In this document: piece after piece, positions 25,466 through 41,540 of the stretch
Layout of the letters: each line of letters opens with the position of its first letter
Position numbering within the stretch: position 1 is the stretch's first letter
Source: Hyphomicrobiales bacterium
GTDB taxonomy: Bacteria; Pseudomonadota; Alphaproteobacteria; Rhizobiales; Devosiaceae
Reading direction: 5' to 3'
Assembly (NCBI GenBank): GCA_027487555.1
Contig: JAIYDI010000029.1
Location: forward strand, 62,001-126,000
Length of the DNA: 64,000 nucleotides
The notes under the pieces: generated by a model
What the model saw: only the letters and a program-made list of their open reading frames with translations
Databases searched by the model: none
What the model was told of the DNA's origin: nothing
Translations under genes and position numbers: made by a program

Positions 25466-25951
25466 ATGAACGTTAAGCCCCTAGCAATGCTGCGTGCCGC
25501 CACCAAAGTCGCTGCGATACTCGCCATTGGCGTATCGCATCCGGTACTTGCCGCGAACATCAACAAGCAGATTCCGGCCGAGCTCATTCTCGGCTTCTGC
25601 GCCGACAAGCCGGCGAACAGTGAGACGCGTGCCAGCTTCACCGCTTCCGATGGATCGATAGTCACCGGGACCGTCGAGTGCGATCCAGAAGATCTGGCAG
25701 AACTGGCCGGTGACGATGACGGTGTGCCTGGCGACGACGACGGTACGCCCGATCAGGGCGGCGATAATGACGATGACTCCGATGACGACCTCGATGACGA
25801 CAATGGCGGCGACGACGATTCCTCGGACGACAGCGACGACAGTTCCGATGACGACTCGTCCGACGACAGTGACGACAGTGACGACGATTCTTCGGACGAC
25901 AGCGACGATTCCAACGATGACAATTCTGGCCACGGTGGTGGCGAAGACTGA
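25466..25951 (+). CDS. Secreted Asp/Ser-rich acidic protein
   Basis: A 161-aa exported protein. The signal peptide ends at PVLA|AN (residue 29). A ~50-residue globular part holds two Cys (C45, C72) that could form a disulfide, then residues 82-155 are almost only Asp, Ser, Gly and Asn in DDSSDDSDD-type repeats, with a His/Gly end. Such tracts usually bind Ca2+ or other cations or stay unfolded at low ionic strength. GGAGGA lies 7 bp before ATG 25466. It is divergent from the PepSY - regulator - kinase operon, which carries the same kind of tract. No family recognised for the globular part. Confidence 0.8.
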   Translation: MNVKPLAMLRAATKVAAILAIGVSHPVLAANINKQIPAELILGFCADKPANSETRASFTASDGSIVTGTVECDPEDLAELAGDDDGVPGDDDGTPDQGGDNDDDSDDDLDDDNGGDDDSSDDSDDSSDDDSSDDSDDSDDDSSDDSDDSNDDNSGHGGGED

Positions 25952-26028
25952 GTTTCTGCTGGCCGGACCCAACCACCGGCCGCAGAATGACCCGGTTGCC
26001 GCGTAGCGTTTGGCGGCCGGGATACTTG

Positions 26029-26069
26029 GCCGGCTGCCCACCGCCCAGGGCAGCCGGCTTTTGTTTTGT
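26029..26069 (+). terminator. Strong Rho-independent terminator after the Asp/Ser-rich gene
   Basis: Perfect 11-bp stem GCCGGCTGCCC (26029-26039) with GGGCAGCCGGC (26048-26058), 8-nt loop, followed by TTTTGTTTTG. Confidence 0.85.
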
Positions 26070-26191
26070 GGTGCAAGACTGCGCATGGAGCGGTTGCGCC
26101 CGCCAAACAAGACAGGTCCCGCTGCCCGTGCGCAGGATCATCGTCCTAACCGCTGGCGCAAATTGAGTTTTCCCCATTCGGCATTTGGCTG

Positions 26192-26220
26192 TTGACAGCC
26201 GAACCACTCATCGACATAAA
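26192..26220 (+). promoter_or_regulatory. Sigma70-type promoter for tRNA-Tyr
   Basis: Consensus TTGACA at 26192-26197, 17-bp spacer, and CATAAA at 26215-26220; 57 bp upstream of the tRNA. Confidence 0.55.
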
Positions 26221-26277
26221 CCGCACGCGTTTCGGGGGTGACCCTGCGGCGCCCGGTCTAGGCCGGTGACTAGGGAC

Positions 26278-26362
26278 GGGAGAGTGTCCCGAGTGGCAAA
26301 GGGGGCGGACTGTAAATCCGCTGGCTAAGCCTTCGTAGGTTCGAGTCCTACCTCTCCCACCA
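26278..26362 (+). tRNA. tRNA-Tyr (GTA)
   Basis: An 85-nt class II tRNA with long variable arm and encoded CCA. Acceptor GGGAGAG (26278-26284) pairs with CTCTCCC (26352-26358). Loop CTGTAAA (26310-26316) holds GTA at 26312-26314. Confidence 0.97.
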
Positions 26363-26403
26363 CCTTCCCCATAGCGCAGGTCGATTTCCACCCGGCCTTG
26401 CGC

Positions 26404-26432
26404 TTGCGGACGGGGACCGCCTTGGGTATCAC
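26404..26432 (+). promoter_or_regulatory. Candidate promoter for tRNA-Gly
   Basis: TTGCGG at 26404-26409, 17-bp spacer, TATCAC at 26427-26432, 9 bp before the tRNA. The gene could also be read through from tRNA-Tyr. Confidence 0.3.
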
Positions 26433-26441
26433 CAAGGGTGC

Positions 26442-26515
26442 GCGGGTGTAGCTCAATGGTAGAGCAGCAGCCTTCCAAGCTGAATACGAGGGTTCGATTC
26501 CCTTCACCCGCTCCA
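26442..26515 (+). tRNA. tRNA-Gly (TCC)
   Basis: A 74-nt cloverleaf with encoded CCA. Acceptor GCGGGTG (26442-26448) pairs with CACCCGC (26505-26511) with one G-U-type pair. Loop CTTCCAA holds TCC at 26474-26476. Confidence 0.96.
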
Positions 26516-26545
26516 GCGTTCCACGCGGTTCTCACGCAATAGGCA

Positions 26546-26728
26546 TCAGGTTCCCGCAGCGTGTTCGGCCATGAGCCAATCGCGGCAGCGGCTGGTCTTT
26601 TGCGCATTGCGACGGGATTCGGGGATGACGAGCCAAAAGGCGGTGCCTTCGGCGACGGCGGTATCGAACGGCCGCAATAGAGGCCTCTGCGACAATTCCT
26701 CGACGAAATAGGCCGGGGTCAGGTGGGC
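26546..26728 (-). pseudogene. Remnant of a LysR-type regulator (3' end only)
   Basis: About 60 residues in one frame (AHLTPAYFVEELSQ, LLRPFDTAVAEGTAFWLVIPESRRNAQK, CRDWLMAEHAAG, then stop) match the C-terminal end of the effector-binding domain of GcvA-like LysR regulators, where LVRPF, a Tyr/Phe-Trp-Leu-Val segment and FRDWLLAE are conserved. Upstream in the frame the sequence (to about 26830) no longer resembles the family, and no helix-turn-helix is present. I infer a decayed or deleted gene. It lies 30 bp from tRNA-Gly. Confidence 0.5.
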
Positions 26729-26881
26729 CCCGGGCGAGGGGCGTTGCCGGTCGAGGCATGTATGGCCCGACGCCGTGCCATTGTTTTGGTTGGATCGTCT
26801 CATATCTCGCGCCGTGCTTTTGCAGTTCAAAACTTTAAGTTGGTTTGGTAAGACTGCACCTATCCTTGCGGAGGTGTATTC

Positions 26882-27955
26882 ATGCTGATGGATAGCATTT
26901 CACTGCGCGAGGCGCTGAGCGCAATGCGCATCGTCTCCGGGCAATTCAAGCCGGGTTGCTTAACGCTCGGGGTTGTGGCGCGTGATGAAATATATTTCAT
27001 CGAGGCGCTGCTGCAGCACTATCGCGGCTTGGGCGTAAACCAGTTTGCGGTCTTGGATGATCACTCGATTGACGGTACGCGCGAGTTCCTCACCGGCCAG
27101 CCAGACTGCATAGTACTTGAATGGGACTTTACGTTCGGTCAGCGCGTCGTGGTCGTTGATGCGCCTTGGGGTGACGAGCCCACCAGGGCCGGTGTGATCG
27201 CGCGCGATCTCATCCCACGCCGAATTGGCCTAGATGGCTGGTTCATCAATGTCGATGCCGATGAGTTCCTCATTTTGCCGCCGGGATTCGGGCGGCTTCA
27301 GGACCTGCTGCCCATCCTGGACGGGCTTGGGATCGAGACGGTCAAGGCAGTGCTTCACGAGATGTATCCGCTCGAGATCTGGCCGGATGACCCCAAAGTG
27401 CAGCCAATAGACGCGGCAGAGCTTTTCGAGCAGTTCGGCTACTTTGATCGCGACCAGGTCTTCGATGGCAAGAAACCATCACGATCGGCATCGACGCGCC
27501 TTTTCCAAGCTGCCGGCGTGGGTGAGCAGTTTGCCGGCGTGCTTCCGCCGAACCGCCTCTTTCGCTGGATGTTCAAGCGCCCGCCGCGGACCCCAAGCCA
27601 CAAGTCGCCTCTGGTCAGGTGGACTGCCGGCACCTACCTGCAGGGGTCGCATCACGGCTACGCCCAGCCATCGGCGGATCTGAAACTGGCGATTGCGCAC
27701 TTCAAGTTCACCCCGGATCTCGATAGGCGAACGGCGATGGCGCTGCAGTTGCGCTCCTATGCGCGAGCCAGCCAGTCCTACGGTCACTACGAATTATTGC
27801 TTGAGCGAATGCGGGCGCGGGGGCTTCGGTTCGCAGGAAACAGTACGGCTCGGTTCGAGCGCCCAGAGGACTTCTACTCCATCGGATCAGGGCATGTTTC
27901 CGCGCGGTTTTCGCCGCCGTTTACCGCTCAGGACGCACCGGGAAACAAAGACTAA
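26882..27955 (+). CDS. Glycosyltransferase family 2-like protein
   Basis: A 357-aa soluble protein with a GT-A-type core: LGVVARDEIYFIEALLQHYRGLGVNQFAVLDDHSIDGTREFL (nucleotide-sugar binding strand and DDHS) and WFINVDADEFLIL (the DxD metal motif). Similar stand-alone proteins are annotated as family 2 or GT92-like transferases. The acceptor is unknown. GGAGG lies 8 bp before ATG 26882; ATG 26888 is an alternative. The gene stands alone between tRNA-Gly with a LysR remnant and tRNA-Trp, and its codon use looks less GC-biased than the neighbours, which suggests acquisition. Confidence 0.78.
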   Translation: MLMDSISLREALSAMRIVSGQFKPGCLTLGVVARDEIYFIEALLQHYRGLGVNQFAVLDDHSIDGTREFLTGQPDCIVLEWDFTFGQRVVVVDAPWGDEPTRAGVIARDLIPRRIGLDGWFINVDADEFLILPPGFGRLQDLLPILDGLGIETVKAVLHEMYPLEIWPDDPKVQPIDAAELFEQFGYFDRDQVFDGKKPSRSASTRLFQAAGVGEQFAGVLPPNRLFRWMFKRPPRTPSHKSPLVRWTAGTYLQGSHHGYAQPSADLKLAIAHFKFTPDLDRRTAMALQLRSYARASQSYGHYELLLERMRARGLRFAGNSTARFERPEDFYSIGSGHVSARFSPPFTAQDAPGNKD

Positions 27956-28008
27956 AGCGACTCTGCGCATGCGGCACCTGTCGGTCGTGAAGTCGGGCCG
28001 TTTAGGCC

Positions 28009-28037
28009 TTGCGTCGGCGCGGCTTTGCCATTAGACG
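28009..28037 (+). promoter_or_regulatory. Sigma70-type promoter for tRNA-Trp
   Basis: TTGCGT at 28009-28014, 17-bp spacer and TAGACG at 28032-28037, 15 bp before the tRNA. Confidence 0.45.
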
Positions 28038-28052
28038 AAGCGGCGCAGGTTT

Positions 28053-28128
28053 AGGGGTATAGCTCAGTTGGTAGAGCATCGGTCTCCAAAACCGAGGGTC
28101 GCGGGTTCAAGTCCTGCTGCCCCTGCCA
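28053..28128 (+). tRNA. tRNA-Trp (CCA)
   Basis: A 76-nt cloverleaf with encoded CCA tail. Acceptor AGGGGTA (28053-28059) pairs with TGCCCCT (28118-28124) with one T-G pair. Loop CTCCAAA (28084-28090) holds anticodon CCA at 28086-28088. It precedes secE, as in many alphaproteobacteria. Confidence 0.97.
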
Positions 28129-28198
28129 CGCTCTCGTAGCGGCGACCTGCGCAATCCACACCGCGTATTGGCATGGCGATAGCAGGCGTCAAAAGCGC

Positions 28199-28227
28199 TT
28201 GCATTCGGCGCGGCAAGCCACTAGATA
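28199..28227 (+). promoter_or_regulatory. Sigma70-type promoter for secE-nusG
   Basis: TTGCAT at 28199-28204, 17-bp spacer and TAGATA at 28222-28227, 74 bp before the secE start. Close to the alphaproteobacterial housekeeping consensus. Confidence 0.55.
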
Positions 28228-28301
28228 CCCGCCACGGCCGCACGGGGAGACTCGCGCGGTTCTTTGTTTTTGCCTGCAAGGGCGCAGAGGATGATACGCT
28301 G

Positions 28302-28496
28302 ATGCAAATTGCCAACCCGTTGAAATTTTTGCGTGAGGTTCGGCAGGAAGTCAGCAAGGTCTCCTGGCCGTCGCGCAATGAGACGCTGATCTCGACCGTG
28401 ATGGTGATCGTCCTCGCGATCCTGGCGAGTATCTTCTTTCTGATCGCCGACGGGATCATTTCCTGGGGCGTACAGCTGATGCTTTCGATCCGCTGA
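28302..28496 (+). CDS. secE: Preprotein translocase subunit SecE
   Basis: A 64-aa single-helix subunit that clamps SecY in the translocon. The conserved amphipathic region [20 protein letters not shown] precedes the membrane helix ([25 protein letters not shown]). It is the short, one-helix form typical outside enterobacteria. AGAGG lies 11 bp before ATG 28302; an upstream in-frame ATG at 28173 would span the promoter and was rejected. nusG follows after 31 bp. Confidence 0.95.
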   Translation: MQIANPLKFLREVRQEVSKVSWPSRNETLISTVMVIVLAILASIFFLIADGIISWGVQLMLSIR

Positions 28497-28527
28497 GCGG
28501 CAACGGTTTATTGGAGCGACACGCGGC

Positions 28528-29058
28528 ATGGCAAAGCGCTGGTACATCGTGCAGGCCTACTCGAATTTCGAGCGCAAGGTGGCGGAAGACATCCGCCAGA
28601 AGGTCGCGCAGAAGAAGCTGGACGAACTGTTTGACGACGTGATCGTGCCGACCGAGAAGGTCGTGGAGATGCGCCGTGGCCGCAAGGTCGACACCGAACG
28701 CAAATTCTTCCCCGGCTATGTGCTGGTGAAGATGGAGATGACCGATCAGGCGTTCCATCTCATCAAGAACACGCCCAAGGTCACCGGCTTTCTCGGTTCG
28801 GGCGACAAGCCCATGCCGATCTCCGAGAAGGAAGCGATGGCGATCTTGCAGCAGGTGCAGGATGGCGTCGAGCATCCGAAGCCGTCGGTCTCGTTCGAGG
28901 TCGGCGAGCAGGTGCGCGTCTCCGACGGCCCATTCGCCAGCTTCAACGGCGTGGTGGAAGAGGTCGACGAGGAACGCTCGCGTCTCAAGGTGGAAGTTTC
29001 GATCTTCGGGCGTCCGACGCCCGTCGAGCTTGAATACGGTCAGGTCGAGAAGATCTGA
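28528..29058 (+). CDS. nusG: Transcription termination/antitermination factor NusG
   Basis: A 176-aa factor that binds RNA polymerase and links it to Rho or to the ribosome through S10. The NGN domain ([34 protein letters not shown]) and the C-terminal KOW domain ([30 protein letters not shown]) are both complete. Its neighbours secE and rplK are as in nearly all bacteria. Confidence 0.98.
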   Translation: MAKRWYIVQAYSNFERKVAEDIRQKVAQKKLDELFDDVIVPTEKVVEMRRGRKVDTERKFFPGYVLVKMEMTDQAFHLIKNTPKVTGFLGSGDKPMPISEKEAMAILQQVQDGVEHPKPSVSFEVGEQVRVSDGPFASFNGVVEEVDEERSRLKVEVSIFGRPTPVELEYGQVEKI

Positions 29059-29064
29059 TCGGCA

Positions 29065-29202
29065 GAGGGGTCGCTGGCCCCTCGACCGTAACCGCAAGGC
29101 TACGGAAAACCCGTGGGAGAGCAGGGTGCAGCCAAGCATCCGATGAGCCTCGGACCACGGTGGTCAACCGCCCGGAAACGGGCATCTTATGGAGAGTAGA
29201 CC
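29065..29202 (+). promoter_or_regulatory. Structured leader of rplK-rplA
   Basis: Three hairpins lie between nusG and rplK: GAGGGG/CCCCTC (29065-29083), a long-range CCGTGG (29111-29116) with CCACGG (29155-29160), and GCCCG-GAAA-CGGGC (29170-29183), the last with a GNRA tetraloop. In E. coli L1 represses rplKA by binding a leader that mimics 23S rRNA; this region could do the same (inference). No T tract follows, so it is not a terminator. Confidence 0.5.
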
Positions 29203-29631
29203 ATGGCAAAGAAAGTCATTGGGCAGCTCAAGCTGCAGGTCGCCGCCGGTTCGGCGACCCCTTCGCCGCCGATCGGCCCGGCCCTCGGCCAGCGCGGCAT
29301 CAACATCATGGAATTCTGCAAGGCGTTCAACGCCAAGACGGCCGAACTCGAAAAGGGTTCGCCGATCCCGGTGACGATCACCTATTACGCAGACAAGAGC
29401 TTCAGCTTCGAAACCGGCCTGCCGCCGGTGACGTTCTTCCTCAAGAAGGCGATGGGCCTGAAGTCCGGCTCCAAGCTGCCGGGCAAGGAGTCCGCGGGCA
29501 CCATCACGCAGGCGCAGATCCGCGATATCGCCGAAAAGAAGATGAAGGACCTCAACGCCTACGACGTCGAAACCGCGATGACAATGATCGCCGGTTCCGC
29601 CCGTTCGATGGGCCTGCAGGTGGAGAGCTGA
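29203..29631 (+). CDS. rplK: 50S ribosomal protein L11
   Basis: A 142-aa protein of the GTPase-associated centre. The start [43 protein letters not shown] is nearly invariant, with the Pro-rich hinge that binds thiopeptides. The C-terminal domain ([21 protein letters not shown]) binds 23S rRNA. rplA follows 2 bp after its stop. Confidence 0.98.
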   Translation: MAKKVIGQLKLQVAAGSATPSPPIGPALGQRGINIMEFCKAFNAKTAELEKGSPIPVTITYYADKSFSFETGLPPVTFFLKKAMGLKSGSKLPGKESAGTITQAQIRDIAEKKMKDLNAYDVETAMTMIAGSARSMGLQVES

Positions 29632-29633
29632 GC

Positions 29634-30326
29634 ATGACCAAGCTGGGCAAGCGTACGGACGCTATCCGCCAGGGCATCGACCGCAAGAAGCTCTATGCGA
29701 TCGACGACGCTCTGAAGATGATCAAGGAACGCGCCAAGGCCAAGTTCGATGAAACCATCGAAGTGGCCATGAATCTTGGCGTCGATCCTCGCCATGCCGA
29801 CCAGATGGTCCGTGGCGTGGTGAACCTGCCGAACGGCACGGGCAAGACCGTGCGCGTGGCCGTGTTCGCCCGCGACGCCAAGGCTGACGAGGCCCGCAAG
29901 GCCGGCGCCGATGTCGTCGGTGCCGAAGACCTTGTCGAGCAGGTGCAGAACGGCAACATCAATTTCGATCGCGTTATCGCGACGCCGGACATGATGCCGC
30001 TCGTTGGTCGCCTCGGCAAGATCCTCGGCCCGCGCAACCTGATGCCGAACCCGAAGGTCGGAACCGTGACCCCCGACGTCGCCGGTGCAGTCAAGGCTGC
30101 CAAGGGCGGCGCAGTCGAGTTCCGCGTCGAGAAAGCCGGCATCATCCATGCCGGCGTCGGCAAGGCGTCGTTCTCGGATGAAGCGCTGCTGCAGAACATC
30201 AAGGCATTTGCCGATGCCGTGCAGAAGGCCAAGCCGGCCGGCGCCAAGGGCACTTACCTGAAGCGCTTTGCCGTGAGCTCGACCATGGGCCCCGGCGTGC
30301 ATGTCGATCCCTCAAGCCTGAACTAA
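29634..30326 (+). CDS. rplA: 50S ribosomal protein L1
   Basis: A 230-aa stalk protein near the E site that is also the likely repressor of its own operon. Recognised by [24 protein letters not shown] and [25 protein letters not shown] 29634 lies 2 bp after rplK and matches the family start ([13 protein letters not shown]); a longer in-frame start inside rplK was rejected. Confidence 0.98.
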   Translation: MTKLGKRTDAIRQGIDRKKLYAIDDALKMIKERAKAKFDETIEVAMNLGVDPRHADQMVRGVVNLPNGTGKTVRVAVFARDAKADEARKAGADVVGAEDLVEQVQNGNINFDRVIATPDMMPLVGRLGKILGPRNLMPNPKVGTVTPDVAGAVKAAKGGAVEFRVEKAGIIHAGVGKASFSDEALLQNIKAFADAVQKAKPAGAKGTYLKRFAVSSTMGPGVHVDPSSLN

Positions 30327-30653
30327 GGCTTGATGCAAGTTTCGGACGGCCGTGCGAGCGACCGTCCGGGAACCGGCCGCCCCTAGGGGATTGGTCGGAA
30401 AAGTCCTGTCCGAGACTGCGAGGCGCTTCCCGTTGAGGGGCGCTTAATCCCGAGAGGGGCCCGCAATAGACGGGGTGACAACCGATTTCGGCGTTTTGCC
30501 GCGTGCGGTTCGAACCAGGCCAGTTGCCGCCGAAAGGGCATTTCGCCCTCCCGCGGTCACTCGGTTGACAGGCGTTAACCGCTGACTTCCCGCCAGGGAG
30601 GGCAGCAATTGGCAAAAGCCCGGGTTCGCCCGGGTTCATTGTGGAGACTAGCA
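30327..30653 (+). promoter_or_regulatory. Long structured rplJ leader
   Basis: 327 bp without a gene. Hairpins are visible: CGGACGG/CCGTCCG (30343-30368), AGGGC/GCCCT around 30535-30550, and CCCGGG-TTCG-CCCGGG just before the rplJ ribosome site (about 30619-30634). In many bacteria L10(L12)4 represses translation by binding a leader here; the position and GC-rich structure agree, but the kink-turn was not verified by folding. A promoter may also lie here. Confidence 0.5.
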
Positions 30654-31172
30654 GTGGAAAGAGCGGAAAAGCGTGAAGTCATCACGTCGCTCCAGTCGTC
30701 GTTCGCGGCGGCCGGGTCGATCGTCGTGGCAAAGAACGCTGGCCTGACCGTTGCCGATCTGGAGAATCTGCGTCGGCAGATGAAGCAGGCCGGTGGCAGC
30801 GTCAAGGTCGCCAAGAACCGCCTGGCCAAGCTTGCTCTGAAAGAAACCGACACCGCCGACATCTCGGGCCTGTTCACAGGTCCGGTCGTCGTCGCCTTCG
30901 CCAAGGATCCCATGGTTGCGCCGAAAGTCGCAGCCGCTTTCGCTGACAAGAACCAGAAGTTCGTGGTTCTTGGTGGTGCAATGGGCAAGACCGGGCTCGA
31001 CGCCAACAACGTCAAGGCGCTCGCCACGATGCCGTCGCTGGATCAGCTTCGCGCCACGCTCGCTGGGATGCTCAAGCAGCCCGGCACGCGTATCGCTGCG
31101 GTCCTGCAGGCTCCTGGTGGTGCGGTTGCACGGGTCCTCTCGGCTCACGCCGAAAAGAGCAATGCAGCTTAA
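30654..31172 (+). CDS. rplJ: 50S ribosomal protein L10
   Basis: A 172-aa protein that anchors L7/L12 dimers on the ribosome. VERAEKREVITSLQSSF and VVAKNAGLTVADLENLRRQMKQAGG are typical. The start is GTG 30654, with GGAG at 30643-30646; no in-frame ATG gives a normal N-terminus. The C-terminal helix (QPGTRIAAVLQAPGGAVARVLSAHAEK) binds L7/L12, encoded by the next gene. Confidence 0.97.
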   Translation: MERAEKREVITSLQSSFAAAGSIVVAKNAGLTVADLENLRRQMKQAGGSVKVAKNRLAKLALKETDTADISGLFTGPVVVAFAKDPMVAPKVAAAFADKNQKFVVLGGAMGKTGLDANNVKALATMPSLDQLRATLAGMLKQPGTRIAAVLQAPGGAVARVLSAHAEKSNAA

Positions 31173-31252
31173 GCTTAGGCAAATCCCCCACAGCGGGACG
31201 GCAATCGTCCCGATGGTTCGAACTGAAAACGTAAACACGAAAGTGAACTCAA

Positions 31253-31624
31253 ATGGCTGATCTCGCCAAACTCGTCGAAGACCTGTCGGCTCTCACCGTT
31301 CTCGAGGCTTCCGAGCTCTCGAAGCTGCTGGAAGAAAAGTGGGGCGTTTCCGCCGCCGCTCCGGTCGCAGCAGCGGCCGCTCCGGTCGCCGCCGCCGCCC
31401 CGGTTGAAGAGAAGACCGAATTCGACGTGATCCTCGCCTCTTTCGGCGAAAACAAGATCAACGTCATCAAGGAAGTCCGCGCCATTACTGGCCTCGGTCT
31501 CGGCGAAGCCAAGGCTCTCGTCGAAGGCGCTCCGAAGGCCATCAAGGAAGGCGCGTCCAAGGCCGAGGCCGAGGACATCAAGAAGAAGCTCGAAGCAGCC
31601 GGCGCCAAGGTCGAGCTCAAGTAA
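31253..31624 (+). CDS. rplL: 50S ribosomal protein L7/L12
   Basis: A 123-aa stalk protein that recruits translation GTPases. An N-terminal dimerisation helix ([28 protein letters not shown]), an Ala/Pro hinge (about residues 36-50), and the globular C-terminal domain ([40 protein letters not shown]) are all present. Usually the most expressed gene of the cluster. Confidence 0.98.
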   Translation: MADLAKLVEDLSALTVLEASELSKLLEEKWGVSAAAPVAAAAAPVAAAAPVEEKTEFDVILASFGENKINVIKEVRAITGLGLGEAKALVEGAPKAIKEGASKAEAEDIKKKLEAAGAKVELK

Positions 31625-31648
31625 GCTTCTTTCCGAAGTTTCTGCTTT

Positions 31649-31677
31649 ATGAGGCGGCGCCAGTAGTGCCGCCTCAT
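31649..31677 (+). promoter_or_regulatory. rplL-rpoB intergenic hairpin (attenuator or processing site)
   Basis: A 10-bp stem ATGAGGCGGC (31649-31658) with GCCGCCTCAT (31668-31677) and a 9-nt loop, 25 bp after rplL. The following bases are T-poor, so it would only partly terminate. In E. coli an attenuator and RNase III site at this place lower rpoBC relative to rplL. A second structure, ATGTCC/GGACAT at 31821-31854, lies just before rpoB. Confidence 0.6.
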
Positions 31678-31890
31678 TCCTGCCATTTTCGTGTGCATAT
31701 GAGCATGGTTGGGGCGACGCCACCCGAGCGATTGAATGGCCGGGCAGGGGCGAGAGTTGCGGAAGTTTTTTGGCCTGGAATGCCGGGCTGCACCCTAAAG
31801 AGTACAAGGCTGATGTCCTGATGTCCGACGGCTGATAGTCGGGCCTTTGGACATTTGCCTCCGAGACATCGAGAACATTGAGGAGCTGGT

Positions 31891-36042
<4,152 letters not shown>

Positions 36043-36126
36043 GCCTGCCGCAGCCATCCCAATCATCTTTCGGTCGGCCCGGGGCGTAGAGCCCGCCCCG
36101 GTGCCACCGAGCAGAGGAGCCTATCG

Positions 36127-40317
<4,191 letters not shown>

Positions 40318-40342
40318 TCGGTACAGTTCTCAGCAAATGCGC

Positions 40343-40370
40343 AAAGGGCCCTTCGGGGCCCTTTGTTTTT
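40343..40370 (+). terminator. Rho-independent terminator after rpoC
   Basis: Perfect 9-bp stem AAAGGGCCC (40343-40351) and GGGCCCTTT (40356-40364), TTCG tetraloop, then GTTTTT. Confidence 0.95.
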
Positions 40371-40444
40371 GCGACCTATTGCCGAGGACGGCAGTCATGC
40401 AAGTGTCGCAGGATCGGCGGTAGTGCGGGGCAAAGGAGATAGTC

Positions 40445-41125
40445 ATGACTGAAGCGTCCCAGCCGCAAGCCACATGGACCGCCGTTGACGAGTACATCGC
40501 AGAGAAGCTCGTGGTGGAGGAGGGCGCGCTGACCGCAGCGCTGGCTGACAACACGGCCGCTGGCTTGCCAGCCATGGATGTGTCGCCGGCGCAGGGCAAG
40601 TTCCTGGCGCTGATGGTGGCGATCACCGGCGCAAGGAAGGTGCTGGAGCTCGGCACGCTCGGCGGCTACTCGACCATCTGGATGGCGCGGGCGTTGCCCG
40701 AGGAGGGCGAACTCATAACACTTGAGTATGACCCCCATCACGCGGAGGTGGCGAAGGCCAATATCGCGCGGGCAGGGCTTTCCGATCGGGTCAAGATCAT
40801 CGTGGGCGCTGCCGCGAAGATGCTGCCACAGCTGGCGGCCGACGGGGCGGGGCCATTCGACCTGATCTTCATCGATGCCGACAAACCCAACAATCCGATC
40901 TATCTCGACTGGGCAGTCAGGCTCTCACGATCTGGCACAGTCATCATCCTCGACAATGTCGTCCGCGATGGCCGAGTCGTCGAGGTGGACAGCGCGGATG
41001 CCAGAATCATCGGCACGCGCGCCGGATTCGACTTCATTTCCGTCCACCCGCGACTCGATGCGACCGCATTGCAGACGGTGGGGACTAAGGGGTACGACGG
41101 ATTCGTGCTCGCGCGTGTGCGCTAA
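40445..41125 (+). CDS. Class I SAM-dependent O-methyltransferase (CCoAOMT-like)
   Basis: A 226-aa cation-dependent O-methyltransferase of the Methyltransf_3 type. The SAM motif VLELGTLGGYSTIWMARAL and the metal-binding segment FIDADKPNNPIYLDWAVRLSRSGTVIILDNVVRDG are clear. Bacterial members methylate catechol-like small molecules; the substrate here is unknown. It lies alone between the rpoC terminator and the str promoter, an insertion between two clusters that are often closer. Confidence 0.88.
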   Translation: MTEASQPQATWTAVDEYIAEKLVVEEGALTAALADNTAAGLPAMDVSPAQGKFLALMVAITGARKVLELGTLGGYSTIWMARALPEEGELITLEYDPHHAEVAKANIARAGLSDRVKIIVGAAAKMLPQLAADGAGPFDLIFIDADKPNNPIYLDWAVRLSRSGTVIILDNVVRDGRVVEVDSADARIIGTRAGFDFISVHPRLDATALQTVGTKGYDGFVLARVR

Positions 41126-41540
41126 CCGCTCATTAATACTCCCTGAGCCATGCAGCAGGCGCGGGGGCGAGGCGCATTCGGCCGCAGAACCGGGCGATAT
41201 GGGCTTGGGGGGCCCCAAAGGCCTTGAAATCCGCGGTTTCAGCCCAAGTTTCCATGCAAAGAATCCTTGACGGCACGAGTCATCGCCCATATAGAACGCC
41301 CACCTTAGCGGTCGGTCGTGAGCGCCAACCGGGTATCTGCCACCTTGCGCGGGCACCCAGGACGCTCAAACACACTGCCAAAGGACGAGACGACGATAAA
41401 TCTTTGTGCGCATGAACGCATGCTCCTGCATGCGGTCCGCTGCAATGAGAGGCGCTTCCGTCCCTGTTGGGATGGGCCAAGCGCCCCTTTGGTTTGTTTT
41501 TGTCTTGGAAACCGAATTTCCGACGGATGGAAAGAGCGCA
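41126..41540 (+). other. Intergenic region and leader of the str operon
   Basis: No gene in these 415 bp. It holds the promoter at 41267-41295 and then a ~240-nt leader with a perfect inverted repeat CGCATG-N6-CATGCG at 41417-41434. The leader could be a site for S7 or S12 autoregulation (inference). Confidence 0.55.
41267..41295 (+). promoter_or_regulatory. Strong sigma70-type promoter of the str/S10 cluster
   Basis: TTGACG at 41267-41272, exact 17-bp spacer and TATAGA at 41290-41295. The best match to consensus in the window, consistent with very high expression of rpsL and the genes after it. Confidence 0.7.

Noticed and set aside
25452..25469. Five-codon upstream open frame ending in ATGA at the start of the Asp/Ser-rich gene
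   Set aside because: The GGAGG before it is only two bases from its ATG, too close for initiation. The bases are better read as the ribosome site of the main gene.
25130..25920. Repeats at the Asp/Ser tracts as a possible CRISPR or tandem-repeat array
   Set aside because: The repeats are codon-level low complexity inside two reading frames with signal peptides; there are no fixed-length spacers and no cas genes.
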